A DNA stretch of 64,000 nt, taken from NCBI RefSeq assembly GCF_039535785.1, contig NZ_BAAAXV010000009.1, forward strand, positions 2,666,001 through 2,730,000. The letters are read 5' to 3'. Numbering within the stretch: the first letter of the stretch is position 1; every line of letters starts with the position of its first letter. Position numbers and translations under genes: made by a program. The notes beneath the pieces are model-generated. The model had not been told where the DNA came from, ran no database searches, and worked only from the letters and a program-made list of their open reading frames with translations. Of the stretch, positions 50,751-60,383 are shown one piece after another. The DNA is from Nonomuraea helvata (GTDB lineage Bacteria; Actinomycetota; Actinomycetes; Streptosporangiales; Streptosporangiaceae).

Positions 50751-51653
50751 TCAGTCGGTGCCGAGCGAGCCCGCGATCGCGCGCAGTGCCGACAGGAGCG
50801 GGCGCAGGAGGGGATGGGCGTCGGCTCCCCGGCGTATGGCGGCGAAGACGCGCCGCTCGGGCCCCGGCGTCTGGCGTACCGCGACCCCCGTCAGCGCCAT
50901 GTCGCGCAGGGCCAGCCGTGGCACGAGAGCCACCCCCGCCCCCGCTCCGACCAGGGCGACCACGGCGCGGAAGTCGTCGGAACAGTGCGCGAGGTTCGGA
51001 GTGAACCCCGACTGCCGGCACGCGAACGTGATCACGTCGTGCACCGGATTGCCCGGATATGGCCCGATCCAGGTCGCATCGGAGAGCGACACGAGGGTGG
51101 CCGACTCCGCCAGCGGGTGTTCCTGGGGGAGCACGAGGTCGAACGGCTCGGCGTACAGCGGCAGACGCGCCAGGCGCCGGTCGGCCGCGTCGGGCGCGCC
51201 CCGGTACTCGACCGTGATCGCCAGGTCGGCCTCGCCGTCCAGCAGCATGGCCAGGCTGTGGTCGCCCTCGGCGTCCAGCACGCGTACGCGCACGCCGGGG
51301 GAGGTGGCACGCAGGGCGGTGATGGCGGGGGAGAGCACGGCGCTGATCGCGGTGGCGAAGCAGGCCACGGTGACCTCGCCCGCCTCGCCCGTGGTGTACG
51401 CGGCCACCTCGGCCTCGGCGCGTTCGAGCTGGGCGAGGACCTCGTTGGCATGCCCGAGCATGATCTTGCCGACGGCGGTGAGGTGCACGCCGCGCCCGTC
51501 ACGGGTGAACAGCCGGTGTCCCACCTCGTGCTCCAGGGCGACGAGCTGCTGGGACACCGCCGAGGGGGTGAGGTGCAGCGCGGCCGCGGCGGCGGTGACC
51601 GTGCCGTGGTCGGCCACCGCCCGCAGCGTGCGCAGCCGCCGCGTGTCTATCAC
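50751..51653 (-). CDS. LysR family transcriptional regulator
   Basis: A 300-residue LTTR. The N-terminal HTH is RRLRTLRAVADHGTVTAAAAAL, then LHLTPSAVSQQLVALEHEVGHRLF and RDGRGVHLTAVGKIML. The effector domain from residue 90 (GEVTVACFATAIS ... LPLYAEPFDLVLPQEHPLAE ... AGVALVPRLAL) has the usual two-lobed periplasmic-binding-protein fold. Length is typical. ATG 51653 begins the protein. The MFS carrier gene lies downstream on the same strand and kbl upstream on the same strand 40 bases away. Effector and targets are unknown. Confidence 0.94.
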   Translation of the reverse strand: MIDTRRLRTLRAVADHGTVTAAAAALHLTPSAVSQQLVALEHEVGHRLFTRDGRGVHLTAVGKIMLGHANEVLAQLERAEAEVAAYTTGEAGEVTVACFATAISAVLSPAITALRATSPGVRVRVLDAEGDHSLAMLLDGEADLAITVEYRGAPDAADRRLARLPLYAEPFDLVLPQEHPLAESATLVSLSDATWIGPYPGNPVHDVITFACRQSGFTPNLAHCSDDFRAVVALVGAGAGVALVPRLALRDMALTGVAVRQTPGPERRVFAAIRRGADAHPLLRPLLSALRAIAGSLGTD

Positions 51654-51693
51654 GCAGCGAGAATACTCACCCCGCGGTCATGAGCACGCGCCT

Positions 51694-52862
<1,169 letters not shown>

Positions 52863-52863
<1 letters not shown>

Positions 52864-53960
52864 CAGGCGTCGCTCCTGCTCATGGTCGCGGCCGCTTCGG
52901 CCTTCGTTGGCTTCGCTCTCTCCGGCCAAGCTCCTCCGCTCCAGTCCAGGATGACCTTGCCCGTCCGGCCGCTGGCGGCCGTGTCGAAGGCGGCGTCGAA
53001 GTCTCGGTAGGGGAACCGGTCGGTGATCACGGGGGCGAGGTCGAGACCCTTCTCCAGCAGGACGGACATGTTGTACCAGGTCTCGTACATCTCCCGGCCG
53101 TACACACCCTTGATCGTGATCATGGACGTCACGACGGTCGCCCAGTCGATCGCGAACTCCTCGGCGGGCAGCCCCAGCATGGCGATCTTCCCGCCGTGGG
53201 TCATGTTCGCGATCATGTCGCGCATGGCCTGGGGGTTGCCGGACATCTCCAGCCCCACGTCGAAGCCCTCGCGCATGTGGAGCTGCCGCATGCCGTCGGC
53301 GATCGACGACCTGGAGACGTTCAGGGCGAGAGAGACGCCGAGCTTGCCGGCCAGGTCGAGGCGCTCGTCGCTGACATCGGTGATCATCACGTTGCGCGCG
53401 CCGACGTGCGTGGCCACGGCCGCGGCCATCAGCCCGATCGGGCCCGCGCCGGTGATCAGCACGTCCTCGCCGACCAAGGGGAACGACAGGGCCGTGTGTA
53501 CGGCGTTCCCGAACGGATCGAAGATGGCCGCCACGTCGGGGTGGACGGGGACCCGGTGCACCCAGACGTTGGATGCGGGCAGCGTGACGTATTCGGCGAA
53601 GGCGCCGTTCCTGTTGACCCCGAGTCCGACCGTGTTGCGGCACAGGTGGCGGCGGCCCGCCATGCAGTTGCGGCACTTGCCGCACACGAGGTGGCCCTCG
53701 CCGCTGACGAGGTCGCCGACGGCCACGTCCTCGACGCCCGGCGCCACTTCGACCACGTGGCCGCAGAACTCGTGCCCGACGATCAGCGGAAGCCGCAGAG
53801 TCTGCCGCGCCCAATCATCAAATTTCCGGATGTGCAGGTCGGTGCCGCAGATGCCGGTCCGTAGCACCCGGATCTTCACCTCGCCGGGGCCCACCTCCGG
53901 CTCCGGCACGTCCACAAGCCAGAGGCCGGCCTCGGCCTTCTCCTTGACCAGCGCTTTCAT
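52863..53960 (-). CDS. tdh: L-threonine 3-dehydrogenase
   Basis: A 365-residue NAD-dependent zinc alcohol dehydrogenase-type enzyme that oxidises L-threonine to 2-amino-3-ketobutyrate. The catalytic zinc ligands C38, H63 and E64 (RTGICGTDLHIRKF, VGHEFCGHVV), the structural zinc cysteines C93, C96, C99 and C107, and the cofactor loop ITGAGPIGLMAAAVATHVGA are present. ATG 53960 has GGGGGA upstream. The protein ends in about 24 extra residues (GGAWPERAKPTKAEAAATMS) beyond the usual KVILDW end. It is first in the tdh-kbl operon. The upstream space is shared with the divergent Gfo/Idh gene. Confidence 0.95.
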
Positions 53961-54148
53961 GGCTCCATTTCCCCCTAGTCCGAACCTAACGCACTGTGCC
54001 CGCTCACCTCCGAGCATGTCCATCGAGGGATTCTTAAGTGCCCCCACAGCTCTGCTTCACGCCGCAGCAAAGCCGCCCCTTCGGCGCACGGCCGTGTCGG
54101 TTCGGCGGCATCGGTGCAGGGGCTGTGCTCATAGCTGCGCGATTTGCG

Positions 54149-54175
54149 CTAGTTATTTGCATAAATAGGTACTAG
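54149..54175. promoter_or_regulatory. 27-bp interrupted palindrome upstream of the Gfo/Idh gene
   Basis: CTAGT (54149-54153) and ACTAG (54171-54175) flank TATTT-GCAT-AAATA (54155-54168), giving two nested inverted repeats in an AT-rich patch that contrasts with the GC-rich surroundings. It is 44 bases before the GTG of the oxidoreductase gene and about 190 before tdh. A repressor site of the LacI/GntR or ROK kind would fit. Confidence 0.55.
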
Positions 54176-54218
54176 CCTGGGCCGGCTGCGGCTGATCGGA
54201 GAAAGGACACACGTACCA

Positions 54219-55388
54219 GTGGAAGACCTGCGCATCGGCGTCATCGGCCTCGGCCTGCGTACGAGCCTCGCCCTGCACGCGCACCGGCCGGGCGGGGGCT
54301 CGGTCGTGACCGCCCTGTGCGACTCCGACCCGGCGGTGCTCAAGCGGCAGGCGGGGAGGTTCGAGGCCGGGTTCCTGACCGGGGACCACCGCGAGCTGCT
54401 CGCCCGGCGCGACCTCGACGCGATCATCGTCAACACCCCCGACGACACCCACGAGGCCATCGCCGTCGACTGCCTCCAGGCCGGCAAGCCCGTCTACCTG
54501 GAGAAGCCGATGGCGATCACGGTGGAGGGCTGCGACAACATCCTGCGCGCCGCCCGCGACACCGGCACCCGCCTGTACGTGGGGCACAACATGCGTCACA
54601 TGGGCGTGGTACGGCTCATGCGCGACATCATCCGCAAGGGCGTCATCGGCGAGCCGAAGACCGTCTGGGTGCGCCACTTCGTGTCGTACGGCGGCGACTA
54701 CTACTTCAAGGACTAGCACGCCGACCGCACCCGCACCACGGGCCTGCTGCTGCAGAAGGCGGCGCACGACCTGGACGTGATCCACTGGCTGGCCGGCGGC
54801 TACACCTCCAGGGTGAACGCGTTCGGCGACCTCATGGTCTACGGCGACCTGCCGCGCCGCGCGCCCGGCACGCCGCGGCCCGACGGGTGGCTCCAGGAGT
54901 ACGAGTGGCCGCCGGTCTCACGCACCGGCCTGCACCACGTCGTGGACGTCGAGGACGTGTCGGTCATGAACATGCGGCTCGACAACGGCGTCATCGCCGC
55001 CTACCAGCAGTGCCACTTCACCCCCGACTACGTGCGCAACTACACGGTCATCGGCACGGAGGGCCGCCTGGAGAACTTCGGCGACGGGCCGGGCGACACG
55101 GTCAAGGTGTGGAACACGGGCCCCACGGCCTACCGGGACGACTGCGACATCGCGTACAAGGTGCCACTCGCGGAGGGGTCGCACGGAGGCGCGGACGCGC
55201 AGATCATGGCGGAGTTCTGCCGGTTCGTCCGCGATGGCGGCGCGACGGACACCTCTCCGGTGGCGGCCAGGATGAGCGTGGCGGCCGGCTACATGGCCAC
55301 GATGTCGCTGCGGAACGGGGGCATGCCGTACGACGTGCCGCCGCTGGATCCTGAGCTGGCCGCGTACTTCGACGCCGGGCAGGGCTGA
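54219..55388 (+). pseudogene. Gfo/Idh/MocA oxidoreductase broken by an in-frame amber codon
   Basis: A 390-codon frame for an NAD(P)-dependent sugar/inositol-type oxidoreductase. The Rossmann start is LRIGVIGLGLRTSLALHAH; the family motif YLEKPMAITVEGCDNI and the substrate-lobe segment GLLLQKAAHDLDVIHWLAGG follow. At 54714-54716 a TAG interrupts between YYFKD and HADRTRTTG, where this family commonly has Trp (TGG to TAG would be one change). The sequence on both sides stays in one frame and coding-like to 55388. Translation would stop after 165 residues, removing the catalytic lobe. A sequencing error or readthrough is possible. GTG 54219 is the start. Confidence 0.85.
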
Positions 55389-55450
55389 CCGGAATACGCT
55401 GAGTGCCGCGGAACCCGGCCGCGTCCTGCGGACAGTAGACAGATGTGGAT

Positions 55451-56035
55451 ATGTCGATGCGTGCCCGCATACGCGGCGGGGACAAGGCGGCGTTCGGCGA
55501 GCTCTTCGACGACTGCGCGAAATCCGTCTACAACCATGCCTTCCGCCTGACCGCCAACTGGTCCACGGCCGAGGACGTGATGGCGCTGACGTTCCTCGAA
55601 GCCTGGCGATTACGGCAGCGGATCGACCCCGAGGGCGGCTCGCTGCGGCCCTGGCTCCTCGGTATCGCCACCAACGTCGCCCGGAACGTGCGCCGGGCCG
55701 CCCGCAGGCACGACGACGCCCTGGCCCGGCTGCCCCGGGGCGAGGAGGTGCCGGACTTCGCCGACGAGGTCGTGGGCCGCATCGACGACGCCGAGCGCCT
55801 GGCGGCGGTGCGGCAGGCGTACGGGCGGCTGCGCCGCCAGGAGCAGGACGTGTTCGCGCTGTGCGTGTGGGCCGGTCTCGACTACGCCCAGGCGGCCGAG
55901 GCGCTCGGCGTCCCGGTGGGAACCGTGAAGTCCCGGCTGTCGCGGGCCAGGAAGAAGCTCGCGGATCGGGAACCGCCCCCGGATCCCCGACAGGTAGTAG
56001 GTGACCTCGGCCCCGAGAAGGAGGAGATCCGATGA
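55451..56035 (+). CDS. ECF RNA polymerase sigma factor (second copy)
   Basis: A 194-residue ECF sigma factor. Region 2 is FGELFDDCAKSVYNHAFRLTANWSTAEDVMALTFLEAW with PWLLGIATNVARNVRR; region 4 is DVFALCVWAGLDYAQAAEALGVPVGTVKSRLSRARKKL. ATG 55451 is preferred over the in-frame GTG 55445. Its stop overlaps the ATG of the membrane partner gene. The sigma/partner layout repeats the pair at 39009-40246, although the sigma factors themselves are less similar than the partners. Confidence 0.92.
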   Translation: MSMRARIRGGDKAAFGELFDDCAKSVYNHAFRLTANWSTAEDVMALTFLEAWRLRQRIDPEGGSLRPWLLGIATNVARNVRRAARRHDDALARLPRGEEVPDFADEVVGRIDDAERLAAVRQAYGRLRRQEQDVFALCVWAGLDYAQAAEALGVPVGTVKSRLSRARKKLADREPPPDPRQVVGDLGPEKEEIR

Positions 56036-56622
56036 ACTGGCCGGCCGAACGCGATCTTCCCGAGGGCCGTCACCGACTGCTCAAGGAGTTCGTCATGACC
56101 GAGATCGACCGCAAGCCCACGTGGAGGCGCCTCACCGTCCTGGCCCCCGTCGCGGGGCTGGCGGCCGCCGCCGCGGTGGCCGTCCCGCTGTTCCTGGGCG
56201 GCACTCCCGCGTACGCGGTGACCAGGGGCCCCAACGGCCTCATCCAGATCACCATCAACGAGGCCAAGGATCCGAAGAAGCTCCAGGCGGACCTGCAGAC
56301 CATGGGGGCGAACGTGGTGGTGGACTACATCCCCCACGGCAAGAAGTGCAGCCCGCAGCCGCGTAGCAGCCACTTCCTCAGCCAGGAGGAGGCGCCGCTG
56401 GCGGTCTTCCCGAACCCGAAGGGCTGGGAGCCGACGGAGGGCTCGGAGCCGGGCTTCCTCATCGACCCGCGCGTGATCAAGCCGGGCCAGACGGGGGTGC
56501 TGGAGTTCAGCGTCAGTGAGGTTGGGGGCGGCGTCGTGGCGGGCATCTGGGCCCGCGTGGGCGAAGGCCCGATCGCCGACTGCACGCTGGTGGACACCCA
56601 GGACGCACCACTGTCGCACTGA
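56032..56622 (+). CDS. Membrane-anchored sigma factor partner (second copy)
   Basis: A 196-residue protein. The N-terminal ERDLPEGRHRLLKEFVMTEI is followed by one span (about 40-60, VLAPVAGLAAAAAVAVPLFLG) and an external part: PAYAVTRGPNGLIQITINEAK, DLQTMGANVVVDYIPHGKKC and PRVIKPGQTGVLEFSV. It is paralogous to the gene at 39009-39689. The N-terminus resembles CU044_5270-type proteins that accompany sigma factors. ATGA overlap with the sigma gene. It probably controls or senses for that sigma factor. A strong hairpin terminator follows. Confidence 0.8.
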   Translation: MNWPAERDLPEGRHRLLKEFVMTEIDRKPTWRRLTVLAPVAGLAAAAAVAVPLFLGGTPAYAVTRGPNGLIQITINEAKDPKKLQADLQTMGANVVVDYIPHGKKCSPQPRSSHFLSQEEAPLAVFPNPKGWEPTEGSEPGFLIDPRVIKPGQTGVLEFSVSEVGGGVVAGIWARVGEGPIADCTLVDTQDAPLSH

Positions 56623-56634
56623 CCAGGTGAAACG

Positions 56635-56672
56635 ACGGCGCCCGCCGCACGCTCGTGTGCGGTGGGCGCCGT
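56635..56672 (+). terminator. Hairpin terminator of the second sigma operon
   Basis: A 16-bp GC-rich stem (56635-56650 with 56657-56672, one G-T wobble) with a six-base loop, 12 bases after the partner gene stop, followed by TGTCATT. Confidence 0.85.
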
Positions 56673-56716
56673 TGTCATTAGTGGGGACTCCAGGGTTGGA
56701 ATCGCCGTTCTAACTG

Positions 56717-56738
56717 TGCAACACTGTTGCAAGCTTGC
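56717..56738. promoter_or_regulatory. Double palindrome before the HicA-like module
   Basis: TGCAAC-ACT-GTTGCA (56717-56731, perfect) overlaps GCAAGCTTGC (56729-56738, perfect). The second ends three bases before the first gene's ATG, so a bound protein would block transcription or translation start. Adjacent paired palindromes like these are typical operators of autoregulated toxin-antitoxin operons. Confidence 0.6.
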
Positions 56739-56741
56739 TAC

Positions 56742-56987
56742 ATGGTCGGAAAAGGAAGACACCAACACAACGAGATCAACGCGGCCCTCAAGGCGATCCG
56801 CAAGATCGGGTGGTTGACCTTGGTGGAGACCCACAACGGTCACCGCTGGGGAAGGGCCGACTGCGTCTGCGGACGCGATCCGTACACAATCTGGTGCACG
56901 CCGCGAAACCCGGGCAACCACGCGAGAGACATTCTCAAATGGGTCGGTAAGCATGCGGTGTGCGCCAAGAGCGAGGAGGAGTCATGA
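56742..56987 (+). CDS. Small HicA-like protein (possible toxin)
   Basis: An 81-residue basic protein. A helix with NEINAALKAIRKIGWLTLVET leads to HNGHRWGRADCVCG and then IWCTPRNPGNHARDILKWVGKH. The G-H-x-W-G element and the strand-strand-helix order recall HicA mRNA interferases (double-stranded-RNA-binding fold with a catalytic His), but this is a distant likeness seen by eye. ATG 56742 sits directly after the palindromes without a ribosome binding site, so it may be leaderless. Its stop overlaps the next gene's ATG (ATGA), the tight coupling usual in toxin-antitoxin pairs. Confidence 0.7.
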   Translation: MVGKGRHQHNEINAALKAIRKIGWLTLVETHNGHRWGRADCVCGRDPYTIWCTPRNPGNHARDILKWVGKHAVCAKSEEES

Positions 56988-57499
56988 TCGAGTGGGACTT
57001 CAGCATCACTCTGAACCGCGAACCCATCGACGAAGAGCTGGATGTGCTCTACGAGGCCGGTCTCGACGACTGCTCGATCGGGGGCACCTACCTCCACTGC
57101 GACCGTGAGGCGGAGACCCTGATGGACGCGATCGAATCCGTTCTCCTCCAGATCAGGACGGTCCCGGGTCTCTGGGCGACCGGCGTGGGCGAGGACGACG
57201 GGGTGACGCTGGGAGACGCGGCGCGCCGCCACGGGGGCCGTACGCAGGCCAGCCTGCGGCAGCTAGCGACAGGGCAGCGCGGTCCCGGGGGTTTCCCGAA
57301 GCCGCTGATCGAGGCCGACAACATCAGCCTCTACTCCTGGGCCGAAATCTCGGAGTGGTTGCGCACCACGATGGGCGACGACATCCCGTCGGTGAACCGC
57401 GACATCGTCATCGCCGACGCCGCGGTCAAACTGGCCTGCCGCGCCAGGGAGACTCACCAGCAGGCCCAGGTGGGTCACCTCTACGAGATCGCCTGCTGA
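56984..57499 (+). CDS. HTH-containing partner protein (possible antitoxin)
   Basis: A 171-residue protein. The N-terminal domain (1-75), with WDFSITLNREPIDEELDVLYEAG and LHCDREAETLMDAIESVLLQI, looks like an alpha/beta ferredoxin-type unit. The C-terminal half has VTLGDAARRHGGRTQASLRQL, then GPGGFPKPLIEADNISLYSW and AEISEWLRTT, which reads as an AlpA/excisionase-like HTH. Together this would suit a DNA-binding antitoxin, with the upstream palindromes as its operator. It is coupled to the HicA-like gene by ATGA. The assignment is inference from layout and motif. Confidence 0.7.
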   Translation: MIEWDFSITLNREPIDEELDVLYEAGLDDCSIGGTYLHCDREAETLMDAIESVLLQIRTVPGLWATGVGEDDGVTLGDAARRHGGRTQASLRQLATGQRGPGGFPKPLIEADNISLYSWAEISEWLRTTMGDDIPSVNRDIVIADAAVKLACRARETHQQAQVGHLYEIAC

Positions 57500-57501
57500 T
57501 C

Positions 57502-57545
57502 CCCGGCGGACGGCTCACCCCTCAACCGACCTGCCGTCCGCCGGG
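57502..57545. terminator. Bidirectional terminator between convergent genes
   Basis: A perfect 13-bp stem (57502-57514 with 57533-57545) with an 18-base loop lies between the stop of the HTH partner gene and the stop of the convergent SPFH gene. Confidence 0.8.
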
Positions 57546-57552
57546 AACAAAA

Positions 57553-58629
57553 TCAGCGCTCGGCCTCCTTAGGCTCCCGGTCCACCTCGGGGAACGGCGA
57601 CGGCTCCTGGACGCCCTGCGTGAGCTGGCGCGGCCCGCTGGGGCTCTCCGCCTCCTGGGCGTCCGCGACCGCCTCGGCGGCCGCCTCCGACGCCTTGAGC
57701 ACCTCCTCGTCCGTCTGCGACGTCTCGGGCACCTCCTCGCGCGTGGCCGCCGACCTGGGCAGGGCCTCCGTGAACGCCTTCGAGACCCCCTGCAGCGCCG
57801 AGGTGACCTCGCTCGGGATCACCCAGAACGTGTTGCCGTCACCCTGTGCCAGCTGCGGCAGCACCTGCAGATACTGGTACGCCAGCAGCTTCGGGTCGGG
57901 GTCGTTGCGGTGGACCGCCTGGAAGACCTGGTCGATGGCGCGCGACTGGCCCTCGGCCTCCAGGATGGCCGCCGTGCGCTGGCCCTCGGCGCGGAGGATG
58001 CGGCTCTGCTTGTCGCCCTCGGCCGTGAGGATCTGCGACTGCCGCTGGCCCTCGGCCGTGAGGATCGCGGCGCGCTTGTCGCGCTCGGCCCGCATCTGCT
58101 TCTCCATCGCGTCCTTGATGGTCTTGGGCGGGTCGATGGCCTTGATCTCGACGCGGTTGACGCGGATGCCCCACTTGCCGGTGGCCTCGTCGAGCACCCC
58201 GCGCAGCTGGCTGTTGATGGTGTCGCGCGAGGTCAGCGTCTTCTCCAGGTCCATGGAGCCGACCACGTTACGCAGTGTGGTGACGGTCAGCTGCTCGACG
58301 GCCTGGATGTAGTTGGCGATCTCGTACGCCGCCGCCCGCGGGTCGGTGACCTGGAAGTAGAGGACCGTGTCGATCTCGACGACGAGGTTGTCCTCGGTGA
58401 TGACGGGCTGCGGCCGGAAGGAGACGACCTGCTCGCGCAGGTCGATCATGGGGTAGACGCGGTCGATGTACGGGATGACGAAATTGAGACCCGGCTTGAG
58501 CGTGCGGTGGTAACGGCCGAGTCGCTCCACGTTGCGTGCCCGCGCCTGCGGGACGATCCGTACGGCCTTGAGCACGGTGAACACGGCGAACAGTATGATC
58601 AGGAGTCCGACCAGCAACAGTGGATCCAT
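57553..58629 (-). CDS. SPFH/Band 7 (stomatin-like) membrane protein
   Basis: A 358-residue membrane-microdomain protein of the QmcA/stomatin type. It has an N-terminal span (LLLVGLLIILFAVFTVL), then the PHB domain: ERLGRYHRTLKPGLNFVIPYID, QPVITEDNLVVEIDTVLYFQV, IQAVEQLTVTTLRNVVGSMDL. A long coiled region has AERDKRAAILTAEGQRQSQI with repeated I-L-x-A-E-G. The tail is acidic and Glu/Ala/Pro-rich. Such proteins form oligomers that organise membrane protein quality control. ATG 58629 follows the NfeD stop by three bases; the SPFH-NfeD pairing is a well-known operon. Confidence 0.95.
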   Translation of the reverse strand: MDPLLLVGLLIILFAVFTVLKAVRIVPQARARNVERLGRYHRTLKPGLNFVIPYIDRVYPMIDLREQVVSFRPQPVITEDNLVVEIDTVLYFQVTDPRAAAYEIANYIQAVEQLTVTTLRNVVGSMDLEKTLTSRDTINSQLRGVLDEATGKWGIRVNRVEIKAIDPPKTIKDAMEKQMRAERDKRAAILTAEGQRQSQILTAEGDKQSRILRAEGQRTAAILEAEGQSRAIDQVFQAVHRNDPDPKLLAYQYLQVLPQLAQGDGNTFWVIPSEVTSALQGVSKAFTEALPRSAATREEVPETSQTDEEVLKASEAAAEAVADAQEAESPSGPRQLTQGVQEPSPFPEVDREPKEAER

Positions 58630-58632
58630 GAG

Positions 58633-59064
58633 TCACTCCCGGGGATAGACGAGGGCTGTCGCCCCTTCGATCTCGATGATGTCGACGGTCGCTCCCTCGG
58701 GGATCACCAGCGTCTCGTCGTAGGCGCGTGCCGACCACTCCTCGCCCCCGATGCGTACGCGACCGTCGCGGCCCGTCACCTCTGAGACGACGTAGGCGGG
58801 CTTGCCGACCAGTGCTTCCACGCCGAACCGCTGCAGCGGCGGCTGCCTGATGTGGCGCATCGCGATGGGCCTGAGCACCAGCAGGCCGGTCGCGGACGAG
58901 ACCGCGAAGCAGAGCAGTTGCAGGGGGACGGGCAATCCGATGGCCGCGGTGGCGGCGGTCAGAAGAGCGGCCGCGCCCAGCAGTCCGAGCGAGGCCGTGA
59001 GGGTGAATATCTCGGCCACCCCGAGGACTACCGCGAGGATTACCCAGACGATCCAATCTGCCAT
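58633..59064 (-). CDS. NfeD family membrane protein
   Basis: A 143-residue short-type NfeD without the serine protease domain. Two to three N-terminal spans (WIVWVILAVVLGVAEIF, then LGLLGAAALLTAATAAIG, then LQLLCFAVSSATGLLVL) precede a C-terminal OB fold (about 78-143): ALVGKPAYVVSEVTGRDGRVRIGGEEWSARA and GATVDIIEIEGATALVYP. NfeD proteins work with stomatin-type partners. It is the first gene of this operon, directly before the SPFH gene. Confidence 0.94.
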   Translation of the reverse strand: MADWIVWVILAVVLGVAEIFTLTASLGLLGAAALLTAATAAIGLPVPLQLLCFAVSSATGLLVLRPIAMRHIRQPPLQRFGVEALVGKPAYVVSEVTGRDGRVRIGGEEWSARAYDETLVIPEGATVDIIEIEGATALVYPRE

Positions 59065-59142
59065 GTCCGGCCCTCCTGATGGGACAACGGGCCTGTGTCT
59101 GTAACTGGTTCCCCCTTCTCTACCGTAATCCTGGAATCATCC

Positions 59143-60309
59143 TTACGGCACCCGGTCACCTGCGGGATCGACGTAGGGCCGGGCGCTCCCTTGCCGCCAT
59201 CTCTCCCACGACAGCTGCCAGAAACCCCATCCGTTGCTCCATTCGAGTTCACGGTCGGTGCCGATGATCGTGACCGGGTCGCCGCGCAGCGAGCCGTCGT
59301 AGAACCAGGCCGCCTGGTCAGGCCTGGCGTTGATGCAGCCGTGGCTGACGTTTGCCCGGCCCTGTGCCCACACATTGTCCTTGGCGTGCACATATTCGCC
59401 GCTGTTGGAAATGCGTACCGCATGGTCGATCATCACGTCGTAATAGCCGGGCTCGCCTTTGACGCGCCCCGGGGAGATCATGCGGACCGGGTCGCCCTTG
59501 TCCATGGTCAGGTGGATGCCGCTGGTCGTGGTGTATTCGGGAGTGGTGGCCATGCCCGCGCTGATGGCCATCCGCTGCACGATCGCACCGTCGCGGCGGA
59601 CGCGCATCTGGTGGGTCCTCGTGTTGATGACGCTGATCTGCGCGCGGCCGACGGTGAAGGAGAAGGTGGAGTCGGTGGCGCCGTAGAGGCCCGCGCCCGC
59701 GCGTACGCCGGCCAGATGCGCGGTGACCGTGACCCGCTGGTGCGGGGTCCAGAAGCGGTGGGTGCGGTAGATCACCTGGGTGTCACTGGTCCACCGCCAC
59801 GCGCCCTCGACCGGGCGCTCCGCCTTGACCTCCAGCGTCCGCTCGACGGCCGCCTTGTCCGCTATCGGGCTGTCGAAGTCGATGATGACCGGCATGCCGA
59901 CGCCGACCGTCTCGCCCGGCAGCGGCGTCGTCGAGGCCACCTGGAAGGTGTGCTCGACCGGGCGGGTGCGGAAGCGGCCCATCGCCACCGTGGCCGGGCC
60001 GCGGGCGCCCTGGGCCGTGGCGGTCACCGTGTATTCGGCCGCGGGCTTGAGCGTCCAGGCCGAGTGCCAGATCGTACGGGAGCCGTCGAGCCGCCCCGGC
60101 ACCTGCTCTCCGCCCACGGAGACCAGCACCCGGTCGAGCGTGCCGCCGAGCGACCTGATCACCAGGCCGCGGTCGGTGCGGGCCCGCCTGGCGTCGAAGG
60201 CCGGCGAGACCTGCACGACCGGCGGCGAGGACGGGGTCCCCGCCGTCACGGACGTGCAACCGCAGGCCAGGAGGAGCAAGGTGACACAAGTCAGCACCGC
60301 CTGCCGCAT
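59143..60309 (-). CDS. L,D-transpeptidase lipoprotein (YkuD domain)
   Basis: A 388-residue exported lipoprotein that probably makes 3-3 (meso-DAP) crosslinks in peptidoglycan. The signal peptide ends in a lipobox LLLLAC (C16). Two Ig-like domains (about 35-240) include RTRPVEHTFQVASTTPLPGETVGVG. The YkuD catalytic domain holds GEYVHAKDNVWAQGRANVSHGCINAR, whose HGC gives the nucleophile Cys. C-terminal W-rich tail. The domain order matches mycobacterial LdtMt2. ATG 60309. It is not in an evident operon. It is the likely target of carbapenems, as for relatives. Confidence 0.95.
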   Translation of the reverse strand: MRQAVLTCVTLLLLACGCTSVTAGTPSSPPVVQVSPAFDARRARTDRGLVIRSLGGTLDRVLVSVGGEQVPGRLDGSRTIWHSAWTLKPAAEYTVTATAQGARGPATVAMGRFRTRPVEHTFQVASTTPLPGETVGVGMPVIIDFDSPIADKAAVERTLEVKAERPVEGAWRWTSDTQVIYRTHRFWTPHQRVTVTAHLAGVRAGAGLYGATDSTFSFTVGRAQISVINTRTHQMRVRRDGAIVQRMAISAGMATTPEYTTTSGIHLTMDKGDPVRMISPGRVKGEPGYYDVMIDHAVRISNSGEYVHAKDNVWAQGRANVSHGCINARPDQAAWFYDGSLRGDPVTIIGTDRELEWSNGWGFWQLSWERWRQGSARPYVDPAGDRVP

Positions 60310-60383
60310 GTCACTCCTGAGGGTACGAGGGAGGGGGCGAACCCAGAGTAGCGGTCAGTCAGCGATCAAGCACGTTGAGTCAC

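Noticed and set aside
54714..54716. Pyrrolysine or programmed readthrough at the amber codon
   Set aside because: No pyrrolysine genes or stem-loop signal are visible and Gfo/Idh enzymes have no such residue. A simple nonsense change or sequencing error is more likely.
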